Shown: positions 17,499-26,307 of the stretch, one piece after another | How positions within the stretch are numbered: the first letter of the stretch is position 1 | How the letters are laid out: the number at the start of each line of letters is the position of its first letter | Translations under genes and position numbers: made by a program | From: Alteriqipengyuania bathyomarina_B | GTDB lineage: Bacteria; Pseudomonadota; Alphaproteobacteria; Sphingomonadales; Sphingomonadaceae | Direction: 5' to 3' | Assembly (NCBI RefSeq): GCF_038594605.1 | Contig: NZ_JBCFZM010000002.1 | Coordinates: 372,001 to 436,000 of the forward strand | Length of the DNA stretch: 64,000 nt | Notes under the pieces: model-generated | The model's database searches: none | What the model was told of the DNA's origin: nothing | What the model saw: the letters and a program-made list of their open reading frames with translations, nothing else

Positions 17499-18164
17499 AT
17501 GAACCACGTCTTCGTTATCGATTCCGATCCCGAACGCCGGGCGGAAGTCTGCCGCGTGCTGCTGCATGGGGAGCGGCATGCAGAGCCGTTCGAAACACCG
17601 GCGGAATTCCTCGCCTTCTCGAAGTCGGAAGGCATCGCGCTGGTGCATGATCGCGACGGCGCGGCCACGCGCCTGTGCAACGATATCCGCGAGAGCACCC
17701 GGCTCGTGCCCGTGCTCGCCTACGACGAAGAGCCGGCCATCGAACAGGTGGTCCCGGTGATGCAGGCGGGCGCGGCGAGTTACCTCGCGTGGCCGTTTTC
17801 GCAGGGCGGGTTTTCGGACGAGATCGAGCGGATCGGCCCGGCCATGCGCGAAGGCCTCGCGCGCAAGCGGCGAGCCGCCCATGCCCGCTCGCTGCTGACG
17901 GCACTGACCGCGCGCGAACGCGAGGTGCTGGTTACGCTCATCACGCTTGGCACCAACAAGGCGATCGCCAAGGAGCTCGACATCAGCCCGCGCACGGTCG
18001 AGAAATATCGCGCGGCGATCCTGCGGCGGCTGGGGGTCGACAACAGCGCACAGGCGATCCGCGTGGCTGTGGAAGGCGGCGCGTTCGACCAGGCGGGAGC
18101 CGAGGTCGAAACCCAAGCCGCACTCGCGCACGCCGACGCCGCGCGAGGCGACCTGATCGGCTAG
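17499..18164 (+). CDS. FixJ/LuxR-family regulator with degenerate receiver
   Basis: A 221-residue two-domain DNA-binding protein. The N-terminus folds like a response-regulator receiver (HVFVIDSD at residues 3-10, candidate acceptor D51). The usual KPF lysine is tryptophan (WPF, W98) and the switch Thr/Ser position reads Ala-Tyr. The C-terminus is a clear LuxR/GerE helix-turn-helix (LTAREREVLVTLITLGTNKA, then KELDISPRTVEKYRAAILRR). I chose the ATG at 17499, after a GGGGG ribosome site. It follows the flagellar locus, but a link to motility is inference. No partner kinase is nearby. Confidence 0.88.
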   Translation: MNHVFVIDSDPERRAEVCRVLLHGERHAEPFETPAEFLAFSKSEGIALVHDRDGAATRLCNDIRESTRLVPVLAYDEEPAIEQVVPVMQAGAASYLAWPFSQGGFSDEIERIGPAMREGLARKRRAAHARSLLTALTAREREVLVTLITLGTNKAIAKELDISPRTVEKYRAAILRRLGVDNSAQAIRVAVEGGAFDQAGAEVETQAALAHADAARGDLIG

Positions 18165-18168
18165 GCTG

Positions 18169-19887
18169 TCAGCTGGCGGCGGCTTCGCGGCTCGCCTCTG
18201 CATGGGCCGCAAGCACCTCTTCGGAGTGGGTCGCGACGCCCTGTTGCTTGCGCATGATGTCGAACACGACCGCCTTGATCAGCGAAAATGCCATCAGGAG
18301 CACGACCACCGAGAACGGCAGCGCCCCGATGATCATCGTGGTCTGCAAGGCGTCGATCCCGCCGAGGATCAGCATGCTGGCGACCACCAGACCCAGCGCC
18401 CCGCCCCAGAACAGGATGTGCCGCCGCTTGTCGCTGTCGTCCTCGCCTGCGCCGTTGATCGTGTTGATGATGAGGATCGCACTATCGGCAGAGGTGATCA
18501 GGTAGGTCATCAGCAGGACCACGACGAGCGCCGCCATCAGCGTCGCGACCGGGCCGCTCAGCAAGACGGCGAGGGTGGCGTAAAGCTGGTCGGAAATGGT
18601 CGCGTCGAGGATCTGGCCTCCCGCTACGCCGCTCAGTTCCAGGTCGATCGCGGTGCCGCCGACGATCGTCATCCAGACGAACCCCATCAGCGAAGGCACG
18701 AGGACCACGCCAAGCACGAATTCGCGCAGTGTCCGTCCGCGCGAAACCCGGGCGATGAACATGCCGACGAAGGGCGCGAAGGCGATCCACCACGCCCAGT
18801 AGAACACCGACCAGTCGAGCTGCCACTGGGCCAGCCGGTCGCCCATCTGCGTGCCGTCGGGCGAGAACAGCGCCAGCGAGTGAGCGGGTAATGTGCGGAT
18901 GTAGTCGAACAGGCCGAGGCCGAGCAGTTCGAGCCCGTAAAGGCCGGCACCGAATACGAGGAAGACGGCCAGCAGCAGGAAGGAGAGCCCCATGTTGAGG
19001 TTCGACAGCCAGCGAATGCCGTTGCCCACGCCCGACATTGCGGACACGGTCGATGCGCCCACGAGGACGACGACGGCGCTTACGATGGCGAAGGACGACG
19101 CGGTGTTCTCTGCCGTCAAAAGCCAGTTTCCCATGCCCAGCCGATCGAGCCCGGCAACGAACTGCTCCACCCCCAGGCCCAGCGTCACCGCGACGCCAAG
19201 GATGGTCGCGACCACCGCGAAGATATCGATAATATGGCCGACGAAGCCCGACAGATGCGTGCCGAACAGCGGCGCGAGACTGCTGCGGATCGTCAGCGGG
19301 AGCCCGCGCCGGTAGGCGACATATCCGACCGCGAGACCGACCAGCGCGTAGGTCGACCACGCGGCAAAACCCCAGTGAAGGAAGGTATACATGTAGGCGG
19401 GGCCGATATTGTCCTGCGACATCGGCTCCACGAACCCGCGGATCGTATCGGGGTTGGTCTGGAAATGGGCCAGCGGCTCCCCGGTCGAATAGGTCAGCAT
19501 GCCGATGCCGATGCCTGCGCCGAACAGCATCGAAAACCACGAGAAGCGCCCGAACTCGGGCTGCTCGCCCGGCGCGCCCAGCCGCAGCGATCCCGTCTGC
19601 GGGATGATGGCGAGCACGATGGTAACCACCGTCAGGAAGGCGACGAGATAGACATACCACCCCGCGAAACCTGCGATGATCGTGGTGTTGGCCAGCGTCA
19701 GGAACTTCGATGCCTGCTCGGGGAAGAAGATCACCCAGCCGATCAGCAGCGCGATCGAAACCTTGCCGGGGATTGTCACATGCTTGCTGAAGCCCCGGTA
19801 GAAACCGCTATCCGCCGTACCGATCGGCAGGTCGGTGAGAGGCTCGGCGATCCTGCGATCATCGCTTGCGGGTATCGGTTCGGCCAA
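18169..19887 (-). CDS. BCCT family transporter
   Basis: A betaine/choline/carnitine-type secondary transporter, 572 residues with about 12 membrane helices. The family signature is visible as WAWWIAFAPFVGMFIARVSR. The segment GAGIGIGMLTYSTGEPLAHF is the glycine-rich, aromatic-lined substrate region. I chose the TTG at 19887 because an AGGAG site lies seven bases upstream; a longer frame reaches 19935 without such a site. The substrate (glycine betaine, choline or other) cannot be fixed, and coupling to osmotic stress is a family property. The gene converges with the LuxR regulator, leaving 4 bases between stops. Confidence 0.9.
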   Translation of the reverse strand: MAEPIPASDDRRIAEPLTDLPIGTADSGFYRGFSKHVTIPGKVSIALLIGWVIFFPEQASKFLTLANTTIIAGFAGWYVYLVAFLTVVTIVLAIIPQTGSLRLGAPGEQPEFGRFSWFSMLFGAGIGIGMLTYSTGEPLAHFQTNPDTIRGFVEPMSQDNIGPAYMYTFLHWGFAAWSTYALVGLAVGYVAYRRGLPLTIRSSLAPLFGTHLSGFVGHIIDIFAVVATILGVAVTLGLGVEQFVAGLDRLGMGNWLLTAENTASSFAIVSAVVVLVGASTVSAMSGVGNGIRWLSNLNMGLSFLLLAVFLVFGAGLYGLELLGLGLFDYIRTLPAHSLALFSPDGTQMGDRLAQWQLDWSVFYWAWWIAFAPFVGMFIARVSRGRTLREFVLGVVLVPSLMGFVWMTIVGGTAIDLELSGVAGGQILDATISDQLYATLAVLLSGPVATLMAALVVVLLMTYLITSADSAILIINTINGAGEDDSDKRRHILFWGGALGLVVASMLILGGIDALQTTMIIGALPFSVVVLLMAFSLIKAVVFDIMRKQQGVATHSEEVLAAHAEASREAAAS

Positions 19888-20009
19888 GATACGCTCCTGA
19901 AATTCGGGCTGGCAGGTGCGACATGGTCGCTGCACCCGGTGCTACGCGGCGTTAAGCCGGTCCGTGCAATTTCGGCGCCCGTTCGCTGCGTGTGTGGCAA
20001 ATGGCGGCC

Positions 20010-20026
20010 TCGGCGGCAACCGCCGA
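20010..20026 (-). terminator. Hairpin after first Crp/Fnr gene
   Basis: A perfect 7-bp stem, TCGGCGG/CCGCCGA with a three-base loop, lies 47 bases past the stop of the minus-strand Crp/Fnr gene. There is no clear T tract in that direction. Confidence 0.35.
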
Positions 20027-20072
20027 TCCCGAAAAACCGCGATCCAGCCGTGGCGAAGCCGCCCGGTTTCGC

Positions 20073-20816
20073 TCAGAACCAGTCCTGATCGAAGCGCAGC
20101 GGCCCGTCGCCATAGAGGTAGTCGGCATCGAACTGAGCGTATTGGCGCAACGCCTTCCAGTCCGACGTGTAAAGGTCGCCTCGGCGAATTTCGGCGAGGC
20201 CCAGTTCGCGCAGCTTGCCGACCGCACGATTGGCGTGGATCGCGCTCACGCCGCACATATCCGCCAGATCGATCTGGGTGAAGGGCGTGCGCAACGCGCG
20301 CGCATTGGCTTGGCCGATCAGTTCGTACCGGCATTGCAGTTCGCAATAGATATGCGCGATGCGGCGCGGCGCATCGAGCTGTTCGAGCATCTGGATCCAT
20401 TTGCGATGGATCGCGGCGTCGAGCAGCGTCGCGAACCACAGCGCGCGCGCGACGCGGGGTCGCTCCTCCAGCGCGGTGCGCAGGCGCTCGTGCGGCACGG
20501 TGCCATAGGTGATCGGCCCCGCAGCGACGACATCGTGATCGAGCCTTTTCAAGGCGAAGCTGTGCAGATCGACGAAATCGCCGGGCACATGCACACCGAC
20601 GATAAAGCGCCGGTTCTCGCTCTGGATCGTGCGGAAGATATAGCCCGAGATCAGGACCGTGCTGACATTGGCGACCGCGCCGCGCGCAAGCAGGACCTTG
20701 CCGGTATCTGCCTTTTGCCGCTCTGCCACCAGAGACTCGATAAATTCGAGATCATCGTGTTCGAGCTTGTCGCGAAGTCGGCCAGCGAGAAAATCGCCGG
20801 TGTTCGGAAATTCCAT
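20073..20816 (-). CDS. Crp/Fnr family transcriptional regulator (copy 1)
   Basis: A 247-residue protein with an N-terminal cyclic-nucleotide-binding-like beta barrel (HVPGDFVDLHSFALKRLDHD is the recognisable segment) and a C-terminal winged helix (TQIDLADMCGVSAIHANRAV). No Fnr-type Cys cluster is seen, so oxygen sensing by Fe-S is unlikely. The ligand is unknown. A close paralogue lies immediately upstream on the same strand. The C-terminal DADYLYGDGPL motif is shared by both. Confidence 0.9.
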   Translation of the reverse strand: MEFPNTGDFLAGRLRDKLEHDDLEFIESLVAERQKADTGKVLLARGAVANVSTVLISGYIFRTIQSENRRFIVGVHVPGDFVDLHSFALKRLDHDVVAAGPITYGTVPHERLRTALEERPRVARALWFATLLDAAIHRKWIQMLEQLDAPRRIAHIYCELQCRYELIGQANARALRTPFTQIDLADMCGVSAIHANRAVGKLRELGLAEIRRGDLYTSDWKALRQYAQFDADYLYGDGPLRFDQDWF

Positions 20817-20922
20817 CGCCCCCGTCTTTCCAACCGCTTAGCGGCCAACTGCCTATCGGTATGTTGCGGATAGCCAGCCCTCGCGCGGACCGTCTACTGA
20901 TGCATGTTAGCTTCCGGGGAAT

Positions 20923-20939
20923 TGCAGGCAAAACCTGCA
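20923..20939. promoter_or_regulatory. Inverted repeat between the two Crp/Fnr genes
   Basis: A perfect inverted repeat, TGCAGG-caaaa-CCTGCA, lies 12 bases after the stop of copy 2 and about 107 bases before the start of copy 1. It could be a weak terminator or an operator for copy 1; no T tract follows it. Confidence 0.4.
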
Positions 20940-20950
20940 TCCAAAAGCGC

Positions 20951-21733
20951 TCATATTGCAAAAACCCGACTGTCTAGGGCCAGTTGCCCTTCACCATAGA
21001 GATAGTCCGCGGCGAAGTCAGCATAGTCTTCCAGCGCGGTGCGATCGCGCGAAACGACACGCCCGCGCCGGAACTCGGCAACGCCGCGCTCGCGCAATTC
21101 GCGCAACGCGCGGTTCGTATGGACCGCGGTCGACCCGCTCATATCGGCCAGATCGGCCTGGGTCAGCGGCGTGTGGAAACCGTCATCCTCGGCCAATCCC
21201 ACCATCTCCAGCCTGCGCCACAATTCGGCGAAGATATGCGCGATGCGGCGCGGCGTGGTCAGCTGTTCCAGCTTCATGATCCACTGCCGATGCATCGCCG
21301 CGTCGAGGAGCGTCGAAGACCACAACAGCCGCGCGAGATGCGGATAATCGCGCAACACCTCCTGCAGTTTCTCGTGTGGCACATGGGCCAGCCGGGCAGG
21401 TCCGATCGTATCGACATTGTGGTCCAGCCGCTTGAGCGCGAAGCAGTGCAGGTCGACGAAATCGCCGGGCACGTGGACGCTGAGCGCGGAACGCTTCCCG
21501 CCTCCCCCGCTCGTTTTCTGCAGTCCGCGAATGATGAAGCCTTCGACCAGCAGGGTGCTGCGCTCGCTAACCGCCCCGGCCTCCACGATCCGCGTGCTGT
21601 TTTCGAAAGTCGCGATCTGCGTAGGCAGGCTTTCGAGGAGTTCGCGCTCTTCGCGGCTCAGCGTCTCGCGCAGGCGGCCGAACAGAAACCGCCCGGTCAG
21701 CGGAAACGCACGCAGTTCCTCCTCCAATGTCAC
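20951..21733 (-). CDS. Crp/Fnr family transcriptional regulator (copy 2)
   Basis: A 260-residue paralogue of the preceding regulator. It shares HVPGDFVDLHCFALKRLDHN, RRIAHIFAELWRR, and the winged-helix LTQADLADMSGSTAVHTNRA. A four-glycine loop (KTSGGGGKRS) interrupts the barrel and is absent from copy 1. It is transcribed divergently from putA with a 174-base shared upstream region, so control of putA is plausible but unproven. Ligand unknown. Confidence 0.9.
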   Translation of the reverse strand: MTLEEELRAFPLTGRFLFGRLRETLSREERELLESLPTQIATFENSTRIVEAGAVSERSTLLVEGFIIRGLQKTSGGGGKRSALSVHVPGDFVDLHCFALKRLDHNVDTIGPARLAHVPHEKLQEVLRDYPHLARLLWSSTLLDAAMHRQWIMKLEQLTTPRRIAHIFAELWRRLEMVGLAEDDGFHTPLTQADLADMSGSTAVHTNRALRELRERGVAEFRRGRVVSRDRTALEDYADFAADYLYGEGQLALDSRVFAI

Positions 21734-21804
21734 CGCTAGTTCCGATCCCGTGTCATGCTTTCAAATCGCTCTTCGTTTAAGCCTAGAGAAGTGCGTATCG
21801 GGCG

Positions 21805-21833
21805 TCGAGCCATAGCTCGAAATCCTCGATTTC
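21805..21833. promoter_or_regulatory. Two abutting inverted repeats in the Crp/putA divergent region
   Basis: TCGAGC-cata-GCTCGA (21805-21820) overlaps GAAATC-ctc-GATTTC (21819-21833). Both arms are perfect. They lie 72-100 bases upstream of the Crp/Fnr gene and 75-103 bases upstream of the putA start, a suitable place for shared operators. No canonical Crp or Fnr half-site pair (TGTGA or TTGAT) is seen. Confidence 0.4.
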
Positions 21834-21907
21834 TTCCATGGCCAGCCGCACTTACTGGCTCACAAAGCTTGATATGCGGTAGGGTCGGGTCCACCTCGCA
21901 ATGCCAT

Positions 21908-24900
21908 ATGGACATGATGACCGCGAATCCGCCTGCCGATCACACCCCGATGCCCAGCGTCGAACCGCTCGACCGCGGCCCCATCCGGCGCGCATTTCGC
22001 GAGGAGGAGGCGGCCTGCGTCGCGCAGCGCCTTAGCGAAGCGGAAGTTTTCACGCGCGATCACGGGCATATTCACGCCTTTGCGGTCGATCTGATCAAGG
22101 ACGCGCGCAAGCGCGAGGTCGGCGGGATCGACGCGTTTCTGCATCAGTACGGGCTCAACACCGAAGAAGGCATTGCGTTGATGTGCCTTGCCGAGGCGCT
22201 GCTGCGCGTGCCCGACTCGCGCACCGCCGACGCCCTGATCCGCGACAAGATCGGCGAGATCAACTGGCGCGAGCATCTCAACAAGTCGGAGAGCACCTTC
22301 GTCAACGCGGCGACTTTCTCGCTGATGTTGACGGGCGAGGTGCTCGAGAAGCCCGAAACCCAGCACAAGAAGATGGAGCGCACGCTGCGCGGTGCGATGA
22401 ATCGCCTGGGCGAGCCGGTCATCCGCAACGCGACCTTCCAGGCGATGCGCATTCTCGGCGGCCAATTCGTGTTCGGCCGCAATATTGGCGAGGCACTGAA
22501 GCGTGCCGCACCCGAACGCGCCAGGGGCCTGACCCACAGCTTCGACATGCTCGGCGAAGCCGCGATGACCTTCGCCGACGCGGAGCGCTATCGCAAAGCC
22601 TATATCGACGCGATCGAACGGCTGCAGAGCGAGAGCGACGGGACGATTTCGGGCAGCCCCGGCATCTCGGTCAAGCTGACCGCGCTCTATCCCAAGTACG
22701 ACATCTTCCATGCCGAAAAGGCGAAGACCGCGCTGCTGCCGGTGGTGACCGATCTGGCCCGCCGCTGCCGCGACGCCAACATCCACTTCTCGATCGACGC
22801 CGAGGAAGCCGACCGGCTTGAGCTGTCGCTCGACATCGTCGAGGCGATGGCAGCCGACAATTCGCTGTTCGTGCGGCCCGACGGATCGCGCTGGGAAGGC
22901 TTCGGCATGGCCGTTCAGGCCTATCAGAAGCGCGCCGTGCCGCTGTGCCACTGGCTGATCGACATTGCCCAGAAGCACGATCGCAAGTTCATGATCCGAC
23001 TGGTCAAGGGCGCTTATTGGGATACCGAGATCAAGGTCAGCCAGGTGGCCGGGGTCGACGATTTCCCGGTCTTCACCCGCAAGGTATCGACCGACGTTTC
23101 CTTCATGGCCTGCGCCGACGTGCTGCTGTCCGCCCCGGACCGCATCTACGGCGCGTTCGCCACACACAACGCCTACACCATCGCCGCGATCAAGCAGCGC
23201 GCGGGCGCGGATACCGAGTTCGAATTCCAGCGCTTGCACGGCATGGGGGAAGAGCTGTACGCGGCGCTCGCCAAGGCCGAAGGCAACGCGAAGACGCCCG
23301 TGCGGATCTACGCCCCGGTCGGCGGGCACAAGGATCTGCTCGCCTATCTGGTGCGCCGCCTGCTCGAAAACGGCGCCAACAGCTCCTTCGTCAACCGCAT
23401 GGCCGATGCAAGCCAGTCGGCGCAGGATCTCGCCGCCGATCCGGTGGCAGAGCTCGCCGCGCTCGAGCCCAAGCGCAACCCGGCGATCCCGCTGCCCAAG
23501 GATATCTTTCCCGGACGTCGCAACAGCGCCGGGGTGGATCTTGCCGATCCGCTGGTGCGCGAACCGCTGCTCAAGCGCCTGCACGCCATGCGCGAACGGC
23601 AATGGGAAGCCTCGCCCACCTTCAAGGCCGAGATTCCCGGCGAGATCGCGCCGATTACCGCGCCGCACGACCATGGCAAGCGGATCGGCACCCGCCGCGA
23701 TGCGAGCGCGGAAGAGGTCGAGGATGCGATAACCCGCGCCGAGAAAATCCAGCCCGGCTGGAATGCGCTGGGCGGCGAACAGCGCGCGCTGCTGCTCGAA
23801 GCGGCGGCGGACGAGTTCGAGAAGCACACCGACGAAATCCTCTCGCTGTGTCAGCTGGAAGCGGGCAAGACGCTGGTCGACGCGGTGCTCGAACTGCGCG
23901 AGGCGGTCGACTTCCTGCGCTATTACGCGGTCGAGGCGCGGCGCCTTTTCATCGAGCCGACGCCGCTGCCGGGGCCGACCGGCGAACAGAATTACATGAA
24001 GCTCGCGGGGCGCGGCGTGTTCGCCACGATATCCCCGTGGAACTTCCCGCTCGCGATCTTCATCGGGCCGGCCGCAGCCGCAATGGCTGCGGGCAATACC
24101 GTGATCGCCAAGCCTGCCGAACAGACCCCGCTGATCGCGGCGCTGGCGGTGAAGCTATGCCACGCGGCGGGCATCCCCGAAGAGGTCTTCCAGCTGCTGC
24201 CCGGCGGCGGCGAGGTGGGTCAGCTGATCACCGCAGACCCCCGCATCGCGGGCGTATCCTTCACCGGCAGCACCGCGACCGCGCAGGCGATCAACCGCGG
24301 CCTTGCCGCACGCGACGGTTCGATCGCCACGCTGATCGCCGAGACCGGCGGACAGAACACGATGATCGTGGACAGCACGGCGCTGCCCGAACAGGTCACC
24401 CGCGATGTCGTCGCCAGTGCGTTCCAAAGCGCGGGGCAGCGCTGTTCGGCGCAGCGCGTGCTCTACATCCAGGAAGACGTCTACGACGAGATGCTGACGA
24501 TGATCCGCGGCGCGTTTCAGGCGCTCGACGTGGGCGACCCGACCGACTTCTCGACCGATGTCGGCCCCGTGATCGACCATGACGCGCAGGCCGCGCTGGA
24601 ACGTCACATCGCCCGTTCGGAAACGATCGGCCGCACCATCTGGCGCGCCGAGGACGATCCCGCCTTCGCACGCGGGAGCTTCGTACTGCCGACGATCATC
24701 GAGATCGAAGGCATCGGCCACCTGCAGCGCGAGAATTTCGGCCCCGTGCTCCATATCGCCAAGTTCAAGGGCAAGGACCTGGGTCAGGTCGTCGACGATA
24801 TCAACGCGGTCGGCTTCGGTCTCACCTGTGGGCTTCACAGCCGGGTCGAAGAGACGCGGCGCTTCGTCGAATCGCGGATTAAGGTCGGCAATTTCTACGT

Positions 24901-25078
24901 CAACCGCAACCAGATCGGCGCGGTGGTCGAAAGCCAGCCATTCGGCGGCGAGGGCCTGTCGGGCACCGGCCCCAAGGCCGGCGGCCCCAACTACGTGGCG
25001 CGCTTCGCGACCGAGCGGGTGGTGACGGTGGATACGACTGCGGCAGGCGGCAACGCGACGCTGCTGGCGAGCCTCTGA
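21908..25078 (+). CDS. putA: Bifunctional proline dehydrogenase / P5C dehydrogenase PutA
   Basis: It oxidises proline to glutamate in two steps: an FAD-dependent PRODH barrel (residues ~190-480; SPGISVKLTALYPKY, FMIRLVKGAYWDTEIK, EFQRLHGMGEELY) and an NAD-dependent aldehyde dehydrogenase domain (~530-1030; ISPWNFPLAIFIGPAAAA, the glutamate in IAETGGQN, the catalytic cysteine in SAGQRCSAQR). From the ATG at 21908 the protein has 1056 residues and lacks the N-terminal ribbon-helix-helix domain of enterobacterial PutA, so it is not self-regulating. A longer in-frame extension to 21755 has unrelated composition and overlaps the divergent promoter region. Confidence 0.95.
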   Translation: MDMMTANPPADHTPMPSVEPLDRGPIRRAFREEEAACVAQRLSEAEVFTRDHGHIHAFAVDLIKDARKREVGGIDAFLHQYGLNTEEGIALMCLAEALLRVPDSRTADALIRDKIGEINWREHLNKSESTFVNAATFSLMLTGEVLEKPETQHKKMERTLRGAMNRLGEPVIRNATFQAMRILGGQFVFGRNIGEALKRAAPERARGLTHSFDMLGEAAMTFADAERYRKAYIDAIERLQSESDGTISGSPGISVKLTALYPKYDIFHAEKAKTALLPVVTDLARRCRDANIHFSIDAEEADRLELSLDIVEAMAADNSLFVRPDGSRWEGFGMAVQAYQKRAVPLCHWLIDIAQKHDRKFMIRLVKGAYWDTEIKVSQVAGVDDFPVFTRKVSTDVSFMACADVLLSAPDRIYGAFATHNAYTIAAIKQRAGADTEFEFQRLHGMGEELYAALAKAEGNAKTPVRIYAPVGGHKDLLAYLVRRLLENGANSSFVNRMADASQSAQDLAADPVAELAALEPKRNPAIPLPKDIFPGRRNSAGVDLADPLVREPLLKRLHAMRERQWEASPTFKAEIPGEIAPITAPHDHGKRIGTRRDASAEEVEDAITRAEKIQPGWNALGGEQRALLLEAAADEFEKHTDEILSLCQLEAGKTLVDAVLELREAVDFLRYYAVEARRLFIEPTPLPGPTGEQNYMKLAGRGVFATISPWNFPLAIFIGPAAAAMAAGNTVIAKPAEQTPLIAALAVKLCHAAGIPEEVFQLLPGGGEVGQLITADPRIAGVSFTGSTATAQAINRGLAARDGSIATLIAETGGQNTMIVDSTALPEQVTRDVVASAFQSAGQRCSAQRVLYIQEDVYDEMLTMIRGAFQALDVGDPTDFSTDVGPVIDHDAQAALERHIARSETIGRTIWRAEDDPAFARGSFVLPTIIEIEGIGHLQRENFGPVLHIAKFKGKDLGQVVDDINAVGFGLTCGLHSRVEETRRFVESRIKVGNFYVNRNQIGAVVESQPFGGEGLSGTGPKAGGPNYVARFATERVVTVDTTAAGGNATLLASL

Positions 25079-25128
25079 CACGCACGCATTCAGTTCCGCT
25101 TCACGGACCTATCTGGTAGAGGCACGGC

Positions 25129-25653
25129 ATGCTCAACACGCTCAAGCTGATCGTTGCGCTGGTCGCGCTCGCCTGGTCCCATGCAGCCTTTGCTGAGGTG
25201 CGCATGTCGTTCCATTCGTTCGACGGGTCGGTGCTGTTCGGGCGCTATCCGCATGCCTTCGTGGTGCTCAATGGCACGCTCGAAGACGGCACGAAGGTGG
25301 ACGAGAACTTCGGCTTCACCGCGAAGCATACCACGACCGCGATCCTCGACGGCCCCGTCGAACACAAGATCGTGAGCGAAACCGAAAAGAGCATCCGCAG
25401 CACCAACCGGCATTTCACAGTCACGCTGAGCGATGCCGAATATGCGCGGATCAAGCGCGAGATGATCGCGTGGCGCAACGCGCCCGGCAAGTTCTACGAT
25501 CTCGACCGGCGCAACTGCGTCCATTTCGTCGGCCGAATGGCGCAGCTCGCAGGGCTGAAGGTGACCTACCCCGCCAGCATGCTGCGGCGACCCAAGGCGT
25601 GGCTCAACCATGTGGCGAAGCTCAATCCGCAGCTGCGCGCGAAACCGATCTAG
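25129..25653 (+). CDS. Secreted protein of unknown function, possible NlpC/P60-like fold
   Basis: A 174-residue product with a Sec signal peptide (cleavage near HAAFA-EV). The mature part has a YPHAFVVLNG segment and, later, DLDRRNCVHFVGRMA. A histidine followed downstream by an Asn-Cys motif recalls circularly permuted papain-like/DUF4105-type proteins, but the order and spacing are not diagnostic. It follows putA by 50 bases on the same strand; no functional link is evident. Confidence 0.6.
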   Translation: MLNTLKLIVALVALAWSHAAFAEVRMSFHSFDGSVLFGRYPHAFVVLNGTLEDGTKVDENFGFTAKHTTTAILDGPVEHKIVSETEKSIRSTNRHFTVTLSDAEYARIKREMIAWRNAPGKFYDLDRRNCVHFVGRMAQLAGLKVTYPASMLRRPKAWLNHVAKLNPQLRAKPI

Positions 25654-25723
25654 CACGCCTGCGCGGCGGATAATCGACCCGCATGGACTTGCGCTGGCGC
25701 ACGGCGTTCCACATCACTCGGTG

Positions 25724-26278
25724 ATGGCCATTCAATCGGACCGCTGGATTCGCGAGCAGGCGCAGCAACACGGCATGATCGAGCCGTTCGAGGAGGCGCA
25801 GCGTAGGGACGGCTGCATCTCCTACGGATTGTCGAGCTACGGCTACGACGCGCGCGTGGCGGACGAATTCAAGATCTTCACCAACGTCAATTCGGCGACA
25901 GTCGACCCCAAGGCGTTCGACGCGGACAGCCTGGTCGACCGGCAGACCGACGTGTGCATCATCCCGCCCAACTCCTTCGCCCTGGCGCGCACGGTCGAAT
26001 ATTTCCGCGTGCCCGAGGATGTGCTGGTCATCTGCCTCGGCAAATCGACCTATGCACGCTGCGGGATCATCGTGAACGTCACCCCGCTGGAGCCGGGCTG
26101 GGAAGGCCACGTGACGCTGGAGTTTTCCAACACCACCCCGCTGCCCGCGAAAATCTACGCCAACGAGGGCGCGTGCCAGTTCCTGTTCCTGCAGGGCAAC
26201 GAGCGGTGCGAGACCAGCTATGCCGACCGCGCGGGTAAATATATGGGCCAGCGTGGGGTCACGCTGCCGCGGTTGTAG
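25724..26278 (+). CDS. dcd: dCTP deaminase
   Basis: It converts dCTP to dUTP for thymidylate synthesis. The 184-residue product from the ATG at 25724 starts AIQSDRWIREQAQQHGMIEP, as usual for the family. It contains the active-site region STYARCGIIVNVTPLEPGWE with the catalytic glutamate in HVTLEFSNTTPLP. Length matches the homotrimeric Dcd family. The upstream extension of the frame lacks family similarity. Confidence 0.96.
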   Translation: MAIQSDRWIREQAQQHGMIEPFEEAQRRDGCISYGLSSYGYDARVADEFKIFTNVNSATVDPKAFDADSLVDRQTDVCIIPPNSFALARTVEYFRVPEDVLVICLGKSTYARCGIIVNVTPLEPGWEGHVTLEFSNTTPLPAKIYANEGACQFLFLQGNERCETSYADRAGKYMGQRGVTLPRL

Positions 26279-26307
26279 GTTTTCACGAATCCGATAACAT
26301 AGGACTT

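Noticed and set aside
21860..25081. Minus-strand frames of 655 and 308 codons inside putA
   Set aside because: Antisense shadows of a gene with complete PRODH and ALDH motifs.
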